NCBI RefSeq assembly: GCF_014333585.1
Contig: NZ_JACSCW010000010.1
Coordinates: 1-64,000 of the forward strand
Source of the DNA: Hymenobacter sp. BT188
GTDB taxonomy: Bacteria > Bacteroidota > Bacteroidia > Cytophagales > Hymenobacteraceae
Length of the DNA: 64,000 nt
Direction: 5' to 3'
Shown: positions 17,142 through 26,191 of the stretch, piece by piece
Layout: the number at the start of each line of letters is the position of its first letter
Position numbering within the stretch: position 1 is the stretch's first letter
Program-made: the position numbers and the translations under genes
The notes under the pieces: generated by a model
What the model was told of the DNA's origin: nothing
The model's input: the letters and a program-made list of their open reading frames with translations, nothing else
The model's database searches: none

Positions 17142-17159
17142 TACTAACTTTATACTAAC
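17142..17159. repeat. Direct repeat in the tra upstream region, operator candidate
   Basis: TACTAAC occurs at 17142-17148 and again at 17153-17159, an 11-bp period or one helical turn. It lies in an AT-rich stretch 30-50 bp before the first tra-operon gene and opposite the divergent HTH gene. TAACTTTA (17145-17152) between them loosely resembles a Bacteroidota -7 element. Confidence 0.4.
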
Positions 17160-17190
17160 ATAATTATAAGCCTTCTCGTATGGGCCCACT

Positions 17191-17814
17191 ATGCGCGCTG
17201 GCTTGTTTCTCCTGGTTTTTGTGGTATCCGTGGCAGCCTTGGGGCTGCTGCTCTGGTGGCGCTTCAGGGGCAGCGGTAAGCCAGCCCCGGCTTCAACAGC
17301 CCTTACCAGCCCCCGGAATCACCACTCCCTGCGCTCCTTCCATTACGAGGCTTCCCCCACCACTTCCGGGGCAACAACCAGCGCGGCTCCGGGCGCTACC
17401 GTCGGGGATGCGCTGGCCCGCCTGCTTCCGGCGGAAGACCTGCAGAAACCTGCGCCAGGCGAAGTCCCTATAGCCGAGCCTAGTTTGATTTCAGGGCCGG
17501 CTGCAGATTTCCAGCCCGTCTCCATCCGTCATGCCCCGGGCGCCGCTACGTCCTTACTGGACACGCTTGATAGCACTACGGAGCCCAAGACTGCCCGTCC
17601 CGCGACGGCGCTCGACGAGGAGGAGCCCGCCGCAGCTCTCTACTACAACCCGCTCACGGCGCCGGCGCCCACGGCCAACGATCAAGCCAACCGGGCCGCC
17701 GAAATCGCCCTGCGCCAGCAGCGGCGGGCCCGCATGAGCGCGAAAACTGCAAACCAGCGCACGGCCCTCAGCGAGCTTTTTCCCGGGCCCAGTAGCCCGC
17801 CCCCGCCCGCCTAA
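17191..17814 (+). CDS. Hypothetical membrane-anchored protein at the head of the tra operon
   Basis: 207 residues. One N-terminal transmembrane segment (residues ~4-24, GLFLLVFVVSVAALGLLLWW) is followed by an Ala/Pro/Thr-rich disordered region with no recognised domain. The C terminus has a basic helix (RAAEIALRQQRRARMSAKTA). It is the first gene of the rightward conjugation operon, 66 bp before the VirB2-like gene, so a role in transfer or its control is likely. The family is unknown. Confidence 0.55.
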   Translation: MRAGLFLLVFVVSVAALGLLLWWRFRGSGKPAPASTALTSPRNHHSLRSFHYEASPTTSGATTSAAPGATVGDALARLLPAEDLQKPAPGEVPIAEPSLISGPAADFQPVSIRHAPGAATSLLDTLDSTTEPKTARPATALDEEEPAAALYYNPLTAPAPTANDQANRAAEIALRQQRRARMSAKTANQRTALSELFPGPSSPPPPA

Positions 17815-17880
17815 TCCTTCTAACGCTAGATCCGCTTTCCGGGGAGATAAGCACCCTTCTTACCCTCATTAACCTTTTTT

Positions 17881-18294
17881 ATGCTATTCAATACTAAAGT
17901 CAGAATCCCTGCCCGCCGAGTAAGGCAGACGCTACAAACCCTGATGGTAGCCGGACAAACCTATCAACCCAGCCGTGCGGAACAGCGGCTGGCCGCCATG
18001 CTGACAATCCTGGCTCTGGCCACCAGCCCCGCCCGGGCCCAGTTTGGGGGTGGGGGCGCCGCGGCCGCCCTGGAGGGCGTGCGGGAAACTGTCGTGGGCA
18101 TCGTGCAGGTCATTTTCGCCATCATCCTCATTGTCGGCCTGATTCGGGTGGTGATGAAGTTCGTGCAGGGCGCCCCCGACGCCCTGGGCTCCCTGGGCTG
18201 GCTGGTGGGCGGCGTGATTCTGTGGTTCGGCTTCCAACTCTTCAAGGACGATCTGGTCAGCGCCGTGGGCGGCGGCGACGGGGGCGTACGCTAG
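17881..18294 (+). CDS. TraE-like (DUF4134 type) pilin/VirB2-like conjugation protein
   Basis: 137 residues. A long N-terminal region ends in a hydrophobic signal (LAAMLTILALATSPARA) with probable cleavage before QFGGGG. Two hydrophobic helices follow (IVQVIFAIILIVGLIRVVMK and GSLGWLVGGVILWFGFQLF) with a short loop, the VirB2/TraE pattern. In Bacteroidota systems the TraE protein precedes TraF and TraG in this order, as seen here. It probably forms the pilus subunit or a membrane part of the type IV secretion channel. The gap to the next gene is 3 bp. Confidence 0.7.
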   Translation: MLFNTKVRIPARRVRQTLQTLMVAGQTYQPSRAEQRLAAMLTILALATSPARAQFGGGGAAAALEGVRETVVGIVQVIFAIILIVGLIRVVMKFVQGAPDALGSLGWLVGGVILWFGFQLFKDDLVSAVGGGDGGVR

Positions 18295-18297
18295 GCC

Positions 18298-18609
18298 ATG
18301 CGCTCCTATAAGTCCATCGAGCGCCCCGCCCAGGTGCTGGGCATGAACCTGCCGGACCTGGGGCTACTGGTCGGCCTGTTCATCGGCTCCGTGCTGCTGC
18401 TCGGCTTTCTGGGCATGGCCGTGCGCATCCCGCGTCTGGTCTACCTGCTCGTCATCGCCATCGAGCTAAGCCTTATTCTGGGTTTGCGCTACCTAAGCCG
18501 CAAGCAGGCGCCCGGCTTCCTGCTGGGCTGGCTCTCCTTCACCTTCATTCAGCCCCGCCGCCTGGCGGTGGGGCCTATACCTCCTCCTAGGTATGAGAAA
18601 AAAGCTTAA
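18298..18609 (+). CDS. TraF-like (DUF4133 type), VirB3-like conjugation protein
   Basis: 103 residues with two adjacent transmembrane helices (LGLLVGLFIGSVLLLGFLGM and LVYLLVIAIELSLILGLRYL). It starts with SYKSIERPAQVLGMNLPDLG, the typical opening of DUF4133/VirB3 proteins. VirB3-like proteins are inner-membrane partners of the VirB4 ATPase; here the gene overlaps the VirB4-like gene by 17 bp, which suggests coupled translation. Size and place in the operon support the call more than sequence identity. Confidence 0.72.
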   Translation: MRSYKSIERPAQVLGMNLPDLGLLVGLFIGSVLLLGFLGMAVRIPRLVYLLVIAIELSLILGLRYLSRKQAPGFLLGWLSFTFIQPRRLAVGPIPPPRYEKKA

Positions 18610-21208
18610 AACGGTCGCCTTTAGCGCCGTGATGCCCGTGCACAGCTTCGAGGGCGACAAAGTAATCTTCCGGGACGGCCGCGTCGCAGTGGGCTTCCGC
18701 GTGGAGCCCGCCGAGATGGAAAGCTGGACCGCGGACGACTACGACGCCTTCCAGACCGCGCTGGTGGGGGTACTGCGCCCGCTGCCGGTGGGCACCATCA
18801 TGCAGAAAACCGACATCTACTACGACCGGCCCTACCGCGAGGACAAAAGCCAGCAGACCTACTTCGAGCACAAGATGAGCAAGCACTTCTTCGAGCGGCT
18901 GGTGCTGCTGCAGAAGTCTTACCTGTTCCTGTCCTTCGCCCCGGTGGCCGTGAAGTCGCCCAAGACCAACGCCGTCAACGCCCTGGTGGCCCGTGCCGGG
19001 GAAGCGGTGCTTAAGAACCCCTTTGCCCAGCTCGTGCACACGCTCGAAGCGGCCGAAAGCGGGGCCGTGGAATTCATTCAGGGCCTCAAGAACCTGGGCG
19101 GAGTCACTTTTGAACGGCTACAAAGCTCTGATATTCACCATCTCTACCTGCAGTACTTCAACCTTAACTTCGATGGGCAGCCTACCCGGCAGGAGCGCGA
19201 AATCGGCAACGACCTGGGCACCTTCAGCGTGGGCGAGCACAAGGTCAACGTGCTGAGCATGGTGGGGCAGGGCTCCGACGCCTACCCGGCCGTGCGCAAC
19301 GGCTACGGGGTGACGGCGCCGATGCTCTACCCGCTCACCCACATCCTGCAGTGCCCGCACGTGCTCACCCAGGCTTTGCTCGTTCAGGATACCCGCGCCG
19401 AGCTCAGCTCGCTCGATACCGACCGCAAGCTCAACGCCTCGCTCTCGTTTCTGGCCACCCAGGACAACCACCTGCGGGCGGCCGAAGTCGAGGAGTTCAC
19501 GGCCGAAGTGCGGGCCGAGAACAAGCAGATAGTGGGCCTGCACCTCTCCTGCGTGCTCTGGGACACGAACGACACCAGCCGGCGCGAGAACGTGGAGCGG
19601 GCCACGGCGGCCTTCCGCTACATGTTCGGCACGGAAAGCGTGGTGGAAAGCTACCTGGCCTTGCCCGTGTTCTTCGGCCTGCTGCCCGGCAACGCCGGGC
19701 AGGTGCCGGACCGCTGGCTGACGAGCACCGCCGACCGCGGGGCCTGCTACACCCACTGGACGGCTACCTACAAAACCGACCCGGTGGGGGAGTACCTCAC
19801 CGACCGGTTCCGCAACCTGGTGCAGGTAAACCTGTTCAACACGGCCCTGGACAACCAGAACGCCATTGTCATCGGCCCCTCGGGCTCGGGCAAGAGCTAC
19901 ACGTTCGGCAATTTGATTGTGCAGCGCTTCGAGAAGGGCGCCCGGCAGATTATCATGGACGTGGGCGGCACCTACCGCAACGTGCTGCAGTCGCTCAACG
20001 GCGAGGACTTCGACCACACGTACTTCGAGTACGACCCGCAGCGGCCCATCGAGTTCAACCCCTTCGTGGTGCCGCGCGACGCGGCGGGCCGGTGGCTCTA
20101 CAACGACGAGAAAACCAACTTCCACCTGGCCCTGATCGCGGCCCTCTGGAAGGGCGGCAAGGACACGGCCCTGGACAAGAGTGAGCGGACCATCCTCTCG
20201 CGCTTTTTGATTGAGTACTACGCCGGCCTGAACGAAAGCCCGCGCCTGAACCAGCAGGACGAGGAGTTTCCCGGCATGGAAAGCTTCTACCGCTTCGTCG
20301 AGCAGTACGACCAGGAAATGCAGAAGCCCGTGGCCCTGCCCGGGGAAGGCGCGGAGCCCGACCCACTGGACGGCGCCCGCCGGCAGTACCAGAAAAACCT
20401 GAAGTACATCGACCTGCACCAGTTCTTCCTGGTGCTGGGCCAGTACATCACCGGGGGTCGCTACGAGCGGGTGCTCAACGCCCAGCGCGACGTGGATTTG
20501 TCGGAGTATCGCCTCATCTGCTTCGATCTGGCCAAGGTGCAGGCCGACCCCGACCTCTACCCCGTGGTGGCCCTGCTCATCACCGAGCTGAGCCTGGACC
20601 TGTTCCGCAAGTTTCCCGACGACATCAAGTATATCGCCTTGGACGAGGCCTGGACCATGCTCTCGGGGGTGCTCTCCGAGTTCATTGAGTCCATGTACCG
20701 CACCATCCGCAAAACCAACGGCTCGGTGACCATCATTACCCAGGGCATCACCGAGATTACCAGCAGCAAAATCGGGCCGGCCATTATCAACAACTCGGCC
20801 ACCAAGATTATCCTACGCCACGTCAACCCCGACTCCCTGGCCCAGCTGCAGGCCCCGCTGGGCCTCACGGGCCACGAGATGGATTTGATCCGCTCGGTGC
20901 GCTCGACCGAGGCCCTGCGGGAGTTCTTCATCAAGCAGGGTGCCAAGGGCAAGGTTTTCGCCCTGGAAGCGTCCCCGCAGCTCGATGCCATCCTGACGTC
21001 CAAGCCTGTGGAGCGCAACCACCTCAACAAGCTGGTGAAGTTCTACCAGCAGACCCAGCAGCGGCCCAAGACGGATAAGAACGGGCACGTGCTGCTCACC
21101 GCGGACGGGCAGCTGGAATACGAGCCGGTGCGGGTGCAGCGCCTGGACTACGCGGTGGACCAGTTTGTGGAGGATAAACAGGCCCGGAAAGGGGCCCTCG
21201 CGAAATGA
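18593..21208 (+). CDS. traG: TraG/VirB4-type conjugation ATPase
   Basis: 871 residues, normal for Bacteroidota TraG (VirB4 class). The N-terminal half is the VirB4 domain; Walker A is GPSGSGKS at 428-435 and Walker B is YIALDEAWTM with Asp684-Glu685. An arginine-rich C-terminal region follows (ILRHVNPDSLAQLQ). It should power pilus assembly and substrate export from the cytoplasmic face of the inner membrane. It overlaps the VirB3-like gene by 17 bp and the next gene by an ATGA, both signs of a tight operon. The call is secure. Confidence 0.93.
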   Translation: MRKKLKTVAFSAVMPVHSFEGDKVIFRDGRVAVGFRVEPAEMESWTADDYDAFQTALVGVLRPLPVGTIMQKTDIYYDRPYREDKSQQTYFEHKMSKHFFERLVLLQKSYLFLSFAPVAVKSPKTNAVNALVARAGEAVLKNPFAQLVHTLEAAESGAVEFIQGLKNLGGVTFERLQSSDIHHLYLQYFNLNFDGQPTRQEREIGNDLGTFSVGEHKVNVLSMVGQGSDAYPAVRNGYGVTAPMLYPLTHILQCPHVLTQALLVQDTRAELSSLDTDRKLNASLSFLATQDNHLRAAEVEEFTAEVRAENKQIVGLHLSCVLWDTNDTSRRENVERATAAFRYMFGTESVVESYLALPVFFGLLPGNAGQVPDRWLTSTADRGACYTHWTATYKTDPVGEYLTDRFRNLVQVNLFNTALDNQNAIVIGPSGSGKSYTFGNLIVQRFEKGARQIIMDVGGTYRNVLQSLNGEDFDHTYFEYDPQRPIEFNPFVVPRDAAGRWLYNDEKTNFHLALIAALWKGGKDTALDKSERTILSRFLIEYYAGLNESPRLNQQDEEFPGMESFYRFVEQYDQEMQKPVALPGEGAEPDPLDGARRQYQKNLKYIDLHQFFLVLGQYITGGRYERVLNAQRDVDLSEYRLICFDLAKVQADPDLYPVVALLITELSLDLFRKFPDDIKYIALDEAWTMLSGVLSEFIESMYRTIRKTNGSVTIITQGITEITSSKIGPAIINNSATKIILRHVNPDSLAQLQAPLGLTGHEMDLIRSVRSTEALREFFIKQGAKGKVFALEASPQLDAILTSKPVERNHLNKLVKFYQQTQQRPKTDKNGHVLLTADGQLEYEPVRVQRLDYAVDQFVEDKQARKGALAK

Positions 21209-22356
21209 GTATGCTGGGGAGTATGCTCGGGATGGTCGCCTACGGCATCGACCCGGGCTTTCTGCGGGCCTGCGACCAGACCCTGCAGGTGGTGCTCACG
21301 GCCTGCCGCTTTATCACGCCCAGCCTGATGGGCATTGCCCTGCTCTACACCATCGGGCGCGGCTTTATCTCCGGCAGCGGCCTGGCCATGGACTGGGGGC
21401 CCATTATTAAGGCTACCTGGATATTCTTCCTGCTCTTCTTCTACCAGACCCTGATGGACACGCTGGGCACGGGTCTGGCGGCTTTTACGGCCATGTTCTC
21501 GACCGACAAGTCGGCGGCCGAAGCCATCCGCGACCTGACCACGCCGGCCTCGGTGGCCGCCGCGGCCCGCAACGACTCCATGGGCATCGGTGACATCGTG
21601 GCGGGCGCCAGCTCGCTGATGACCAGCATTTCCCAGACGCTTAGCTCGTTCACGCTCTCGGGCATTCTGACGCGACTGTTTACGGCCACGGCGGTACTCA
21701 TCATTCGCCACATCATGCAGTTTATCCAGCAGTTCATCCTGGGCTTTCTGTACGTGTGCGGGCCGATTGCCATGACCCTGTCGGTGATTCCGGCCTTCGG
21801 GCAGCTGGCCATGAAGTGGCTGCAGAACTTCCTGGCCGTGCAGCTCTGGGGCCTCACGTTCGTGCTGCTCGACACCATCTATGGCTTCTACGCTGAGACC
21901 GCGCAGGAGCCCAATGGCATTTTCAGCGGCCTCACCAACGGCCCGCAACAGTCCGTGGACGACGAGAAGTTCATGGTCATGTCCGTGGCCTTCGTGCTGC
22001 TCTACGTGATGGTGCCCTACCTCACGTCGATGTTCATCGGCTCCTCGGCCGTGCAGGGTTTCGTCGGCTCCATGGTCGGCTCGGCCGTGGGCGCCGCTAC
22101 CGCCGTGGCCGGCGTGGCCGCGCCCGGGGGCGGAGGCTTATCGAGTGCCGTGGGCCGCGCGCTGGGCAATGGCGGCAGCCGGGGCGGGGGAGGTGGCCAG
22201 GGAGCATCCGGTGGGGGAGGAGGCAGCGCAGGCGGCGCCAGCGAGGGAGGTGAATCAGCTTCATCTTCAGCCTCTTCCGGCCTGCCCACCATCACCATGT
22301 CCGAAGCGCTGAACCCATCCTACCGCCAACGGGCCTCGGGCATCTGGACCAAATAA
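21205..22356 (+). CDS. traJ: TraJ/VirB6-like polytopic conjugation protein
   Basis: 383 residues. Several membrane segments (e.g. WIFFLLFFYQTLMDTLGTGL, ILTRLFTATAVLIIRHIMQF, LQNFLAVQLWGLTFVLLDTI, VLLYVMVPYLTSMFIGSSAV) fit the VirB6/TraJ inner-membrane channel family. The C-terminal ~70 residues are Gly/Ser-rich (residues ~300-355) and probably disordered. The start ATG overlaps the stop of traG by 4 bp. It would form the inner-membrane part of the secretion channel. Sequence resemblance to CTnDOT TraJ is by pattern only. Confidence 0.78.
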   Translation: MSMLGSMLGMVAYGIDPGFLRACDQTLQVVLTACRFITPSLMGIALLYTIGRGFISGSGLAMDWGPIIKATWIFFLLFFYQTLMDTLGTGLAAFTAMFSTDKSAAEAIRDLTTPASVAAAARNDSMGIGDIVAGASSLMTSISQTLSSFTLSGILTRLFTATAVLIIRHIMQFIQQFILGFLYVCGPIAMTLSVIPAFGQLAMKWLQNFLAVQLWGLTFVLLDTIYGFYAETAQEPNGIFSGLTNGPQQSVDDEKFMVMSVAFVLLYVMVPYLTSMFIGSSAVQGFVGSMVGSAVGAATAVAGVAAPGGGGLSSAVGRALGNGGSRGGGGGQGASGGGGGSAGGASEGGESASSSASSGLPTITMSEALNPSYRQRASGIWTK

Positions 22357-22380
22357 TCTCTCTATCTGACTTCTTTATCC

Positions 22381-23031
22381 ATGAAGAACCTTCCCTTATC
22401 CTTAGCCGCCGGGCTTGCCCTTGGTTTTACGGTCAGCTGTCAATCAAATCCCACTTCCAAGGAAACCAGCAGCACCCCAGATGCGCCAGCAGCGACGCAA
22501 CCAGTAGCCAATTTTCCGGCCCCACTGCCCCTCACAGCCGTGGACCTCAAGCTGGGGGTGGCCGAGCAAACACCCCGCGAGGGCTACCTGCAGGTTGTGT
22601 CCGCCAAAGCCCTGAAAGCGGAGCCCATGCAGCTGCGGCTGCCGGCTATGTGGCAGTCCGACCCGGACCGGGCCGACATCGTCAAGGACGCCCCCGGCTA
22701 CCGCATTTCCTACGAGGCGGTGCTGCAGTGGCTACCCCAGGGCTTCGGCCGCCAGCCGGTGCCGGCCTCGCTGCCGTTGTACTCCCCCAACGGCCGGGAC
22801 ACGCTGGCCTCGTTTCGCGTCGGCGGCCAGAACCTGAATGTGCCGGGCCGGGAGCGATACGACGTGACGCCCATTCAGCCCCGCAAGCCCCTGACTGTGC
22901 GCGGCACACTCTACGCCTTTCTGGGAGAAAACGAGCAGAAGCAGCCCGCTCTGGTGGTGTACCCCTATCGGGGCCGCGCCGGCGGGTTTGACGACTCCTT
23001 CAAAAAGGTGCTGCTGCCCATCAGCCAATAG
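22381..23031 (+). CDS. Lipoprotein encoded in the tra operon
   Basis: 216 residues. Signal peptide with lipobox FTVSC (Cys20), then a Ser/Thr/Pro linker and a soluble domain (residues ~55-216) of beta character. No family recognised. Its position between the VirB6-like and VirB8-like genes is where VirB7 lipoproteins occur in other systems, but VirB7 is far shorter. It probably sits in the outer or inner membrane facing the periplasm and assists the transfer apparatus. The distance from traJ is 24 bp. Confidence 0.6.
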   Translation: MKNLPLSLAAGLALGFTVSCQSNPTSKETSSTPDAPAATQPVANFPAPLPLTAVDLKLGVAEQTPREGYLQVVSAKALKAEPMQLRLPAMWQSDPDRADIVKDAPGYRISYEAVLQWLPQGFGRQPVPASLPLYSPNGRDTLASFRVGGQNLNVPGRERYDVTPIQPRKPLTVRGTLYAFLGENEQKQPALVVYPYRGRAGGFDDSFKKVLLPISQ

Positions 23032-23087
23032 GGGCGGTCGGGCAGCAAACTCCTACTCACTACAAACTCTCGCAACTCACTCAGCCA

Positions 23088-23837
23088 ATGGATTCCGCCA
23101 AAGACTTAAGTACCTCTTTCTCCACCATGCGCAACCTGGCGCTGGGCAGCGTGCTGGCCCTGCTGCTCGTGGCCCTGGCCTCGGGCTTTCTGGTGTACCG
23201 GGCCTACGAAAACAGCGGCCGGCGCGTGTACGTCGTCTCGCAGACCGGCTCGATGGCCGCGCTTTCCGCCGGCAACGACGCCCACACGCCCTACGAAGCC
23301 CGCAACCTGGTGCGCCAATTCATGCAAACCATGTTCGGCCACGACCAATACACCTATAAGGCCAACCTCGACGCGGCCCTGCCCCTGATTGAGGGACGCG
23401 GCGGCCGGCGCATCTACGAGGGCTTTACCCGCGGGCAGGTGCTGCAGAACTACGAGCGCTACGCGGCCCGCAATGTGGTGACCGTGGACAGTGTGCTCGT
23501 GGACATGAGTAAGCGTCCCTGGTCGGGCTCGGTCTACATCAAGCAGCGCATTTTCATCGGGGGCCAGCAGAAGGAGCCCCTGCCGCTGGCCGCCAAGTTC
23601 AACCTAGAGGAAACCAACCGCTCGGACGCCAACCCCTACGGGTTGCTCCTCACCAACTTCGACTACATCCCCTACACCCCGCAGCTGACGCGGGAAGAGC
23701 AGGAGCTGCTGCAGGCCCAGGAAGCCGACCGCCAGCGCCGCCTGCAGGAAGCTGAGCGCGGCCTGGCCCCGGCTAATACGCCCAGCGCCCCCGCTGCTCC
23801 CGCTACCACCCCGGCGCCGGCCGCCCCTGCCAAGTAA
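23088..23837 (+). CDS. traK: TraK-like (VirB8-like) conjugation protein
   Basis: 249 residues. A short cytoplasmic N terminus and one transmembrane helix (LALGSVLALLLVALASGFLV, ~16-36) are followed by a periplasmic domain. The region RNLVRQFMQTMFGHDQYTYK, with GGRRIYEGFTRGQVLQNYER after it, matches the conserved TraK part of Bacteroidota conjugative elements, which has a VirB8-like fold. The C-terminal 30 residues are Ala/Pro-rich. It probably links the inner-membrane channel to the outer core. Call made on sequence pattern and operon order. Confidence 0.82.
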   Translation: MDSAKDLSTSFSTMRNLALGSVLALLLVALASGFLVYRAYENSGRRVYVVSQTGSMAALSAGNDAHTPYEARNLVRQFMQTMFGHDQYTYKANLDAALPLIEGRGGRRIYEGFTRGQVLQNYERYAARNVVTVDSVLVDMSKRPWSGSVYIKQRIFIGGQQKEPLPLAAKFNLEETNRSDANPYGLLLTNFDYIPYTPQLTREEQELLQAQEADRQRRLQEAERGLAPANTPSAPAAPATTPAPAAPAK

Positions 23838-23855
23838 CCTCTAAGCCTTTCACCC

Positions 23856-24749
23856 ATGCGAATTACTTCCCTCACGGCCCTATTCGGGCTGGTTTTACCG
23901 TTCCTCATCACGTCGCCCGTCGCCGCGCAGCGGGCCACCTCCCCGGCCGCTGCGGTAGTAGCCACCGATAACCTGCTGGACGTGGCCGTGTCCGACTCCT
24001 CGACCACCTACCTGGTTTTTGGCGGGCCCATCTCGCTGGTCGACGTAGGCATGGCCAATAACTACCTGGTTAAGATTGAGGCCAACGCGGTGTTTGTGCG
24101 GGCCCGGCGCAAGCACGCCCCGCCCACGCCCATGCTCATCCGCTACGGCTCCAAGTACTGGATGGGCCGGCTCGTGTACGTTAACCGCCCGGTGCTGCAG
24201 CTCTACGACTTCCAGAAGGACGGCACGCTGAGTGTCAACGGCAAGAGTTCGTCCAATGGAGCAGCGCCCGAAAACGAGCTGGCGCTGGACAAGGAGCGGG
24301 AAAAGAAAGCCATCGTCGAGGGCAAGCTCAGCAAGCTGCGCAAAGCGCGGGAGGAGCACCAGGCCGTGGCCGTGGTCGACAACGATTTAGTGCTCTCGCT
24401 GGCCAACGTGCGCAACGACAAGGATTTTACTTACCTGCGCTTCAAGGTCATCAATAAAACCAACATCGACTACAACGTCGATTTCACCGACTTCCAGCTC
24501 GTGGAAAACGCGCAGCAGAGGTTTCTGGCCCGCAAAAAGAACGAGGCCCGGCGGCCCCTGGCGCCCTCCGGCGGCCAGCCTAACCAGACGATAACCGGGC
24601 GCACAACCGGCTACCTGACCTACGCCATCCCCCTGTACGCGGCCACCGAGCGCGGCTATCTGGAAGTAACCCTGCGCGAGCTCAACGGCGCCCGGGTGCT
24701 GGTGCTGCCCGTGCCTTCCCGCGTGATTAACCGCGCCGCCACCATCTAA
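23856..24749 (+). CDS. traN: TraN-like (DUF4138, VirB9-like) conjugation protein
   Basis: 297 residues with a cleavable signal peptide (FLITSPVAAQ end). The N-terminal part has the DUF4138 motif (TTYLVFGGPISLVDVGMANN, then YLVKIEANAVFVRARR). The C-terminal half contains the conserved DKDFTYLRFKVINKTNIDYN block. In CTnDOT-type systems TraN is an outer-membrane-associated core component, analogous to VirB9. It lies 18 bp behind traK and 18 bp before traM; in CTnDOT traM precedes traN, so the order is swapped here. Confidence 0.82.
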   Translation: MRITSLTALFGLVLPFLITSPVAAQRATSPAAAVVATDNLLDVAVSDSSTTYLVFGGPISLVDVGMANNYLVKIEANAVFVRARRKHAPPTPMLIRYGSKYWMGRLVYVNRPVLQLYDFQKDGTLSVNGKSSSNGAAPENELALDKEREKKAIVEGKLSKLRKAREEHQAVAVVDNDLVLSLANVRNDKDFTYLRFKVINKTNIDYNVDFTDFQLVENAQQRFLARKKNEARRPLAPSGGQPNQTITGRTTGYLTYAIPLYAATERGYLEVTLRELNGARVLVLPVPSRVINRAATI

Positions 24750-24767
24750 CGCTGCCCGCCTACTTCT

Positions 24768-26162
24768 ATGGAACCCATCACTCCTCCTACCCAACCCAAC
24801 AGCCCGGCCTTTCACCCGGACAGCGAACATCCTGCCCCGGTGGCTGCCCCCGTGAAGCGCACCCCGGCTGAGCTGTTGCGCGCCAACTGGATGGCCCTGG
24901 CCGGCCTGCTACTAATGCTCATCATCGGTGGCCTGTTTCTCTGGCTGAAATCGGCCAAGGAAGCAGCCCAGCAGGAACGCGAGCCCGTCGCGGCGGCCTC
25001 GGCCAACATCGAGCCCGAAATCCCCTCGGTGGAAACCGCGCCCCCGGCACCCCTCGCTTCGCCCTCCGCCCAGATGGAAGCCCAGCGCCGCGCCGAGCAG
25101 GACGCCCAGAGCGCTCCAGCGCGAGCCACCGACCAAGATGTGGTGGACGTATTTGCCGTGGATACCACTGGCCTGGCGTTGCGCAAGCGTCGGCGAGCTC
25201 AGGCCGCAGCTCAGGCCGCCGCCCGCCGCGCAGATGCGGCCCGCCTGGCGGCGGCCGACGTGGACACCATTGAAACCACTATTCAGGACCCTTCGACTGG
25301 TTCTTACCGTGCCCAAACGCTGGTCGTGCCCCGGCGTCGCCTCGCCTCCGGTGGGGGAGGCAGCCGCCGGACGGGCACTGGTCGGACGGGCCGCAGCATG
25401 GTCCCCGCCCGCGACGTGGACGGCACCCCGTTTGAAACCGACCCGGACGTGCTGGCCATGCTAGGCTCCTCACCGCCGGAAACCCGCGCTGCCTACGAGC
25501 GCATGACCGGCAAGCGCTACCGCGACCCCAACCAGACCGCGCAGCTGCTGGCCAATCGAATGAGCGCCCCGGGCATGGATGGCTTTAACACCGTCAAGGT
25601 GGGCAATGCTAACCGGATGATGGCTCAGGGCAATCAGCGGGACCAGCAGCTGGCTCCGGACGTGTTTTTCAAGTGCGTCATCAACGGCGAGCAGAAGGTG
25701 CGCACGGGCTCCGTGGTCATCCTGCGCCTGCTGGAAGACGCCGTGGTCTCGGGGGTGACCTTCCCCAAGAACATGGTCTTTGCCGGCGTGGCCACCGTGG
25801 GCACCAACAACGTGACGCTGGAAGTCAACCGCCTCGGGCCCACCCGGGTGCAGGCCGATATTTACGACTTCAACTACATGCCAGGCATCATGATTGACCC
25901 GGTGAAGCGCGTGGCCCGCGAAGCCGGCATGGCCGGCAATGAGCTGCAGCAGCAGACCACCCAGGAAATCAGCACAGCTATCGACCGCTCAGCCTCCGCC
26001 GCCAACTCCGTGGTGGGCGTGGGCGGCCGGATGGCTGCCCAGGTGCTTTCGCGGCCCAAGACCCGCACCAAGCTGCGCGACGTGCTGCTGCCCGACGGCT
26101 ACCCCATCCTGATTACTACGGCCGCCGCCGGCCAGCTGGGTCCGCAAGCCGCGGCCCGCTAA
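24768..26162 (+). CDS. traM: TraM-like (VirB10-like) conjugation protein
   Basis: 464 residues. One transmembrane helix near residues 42-62 (MALAGLLLMLIIGGLFLWLK) precedes a long Ala/Arg/Glu-rich periplasmic linker. The C-terminal ~180 residues form the conserved TraM/VirB10 domain: DVFFKCVINGEQKVRTGSVV, ILRLLEDAVVSGVTFPKNMV, VTLEVNRLGPTRVQADIYDF. VirB10-like proteins span the envelope and open the outer core on signals from the ATPases. Part of the same operon; 29 bp before the next gene. Confidence 0.87.
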   Translation: MEPITPPTQPNSPAFHPDSEHPAPVAAPVKRTPAELLRANWMALAGLLLMLIIGGLFLWLKSAKEAAQQEREPVAAASANIEPEIPSVETAPPAPLASPSAQMEAQRRAEQDAQSAPARATDQDVVDVFAVDTTGLALRKRRRAQAAAQAAARRADAARLAAADVDTIETTIQDPSTGSYRAQTLVVPRRRLASGGGGSRRTGTGRTGRSMVPARDVDGTPFETDPDVLAMLGSSPPETRAAYERMTGKRYRDPNQTAQLLANRMSAPGMDGFNTVKVGNANRMMAQGNQRDQQLAPDVFFKCVINGEQKVRTGSVVILRLLEDAVVSGVTFPKNMVFAGVATVGTNNVTLEVNRLGPTRVQADIYDFNYMPGIMIDPVKRVAREAGMAGNELQQQTTQEISTAIDRSASAANSVVGVGGRMAAQVLSRPKTRTKLRDVLLPDGYPILITTAAAGQLGPQAAAR

Positions 26163-26191
26163 CTCCATCCTTTCACTTAATCCCTACGACC

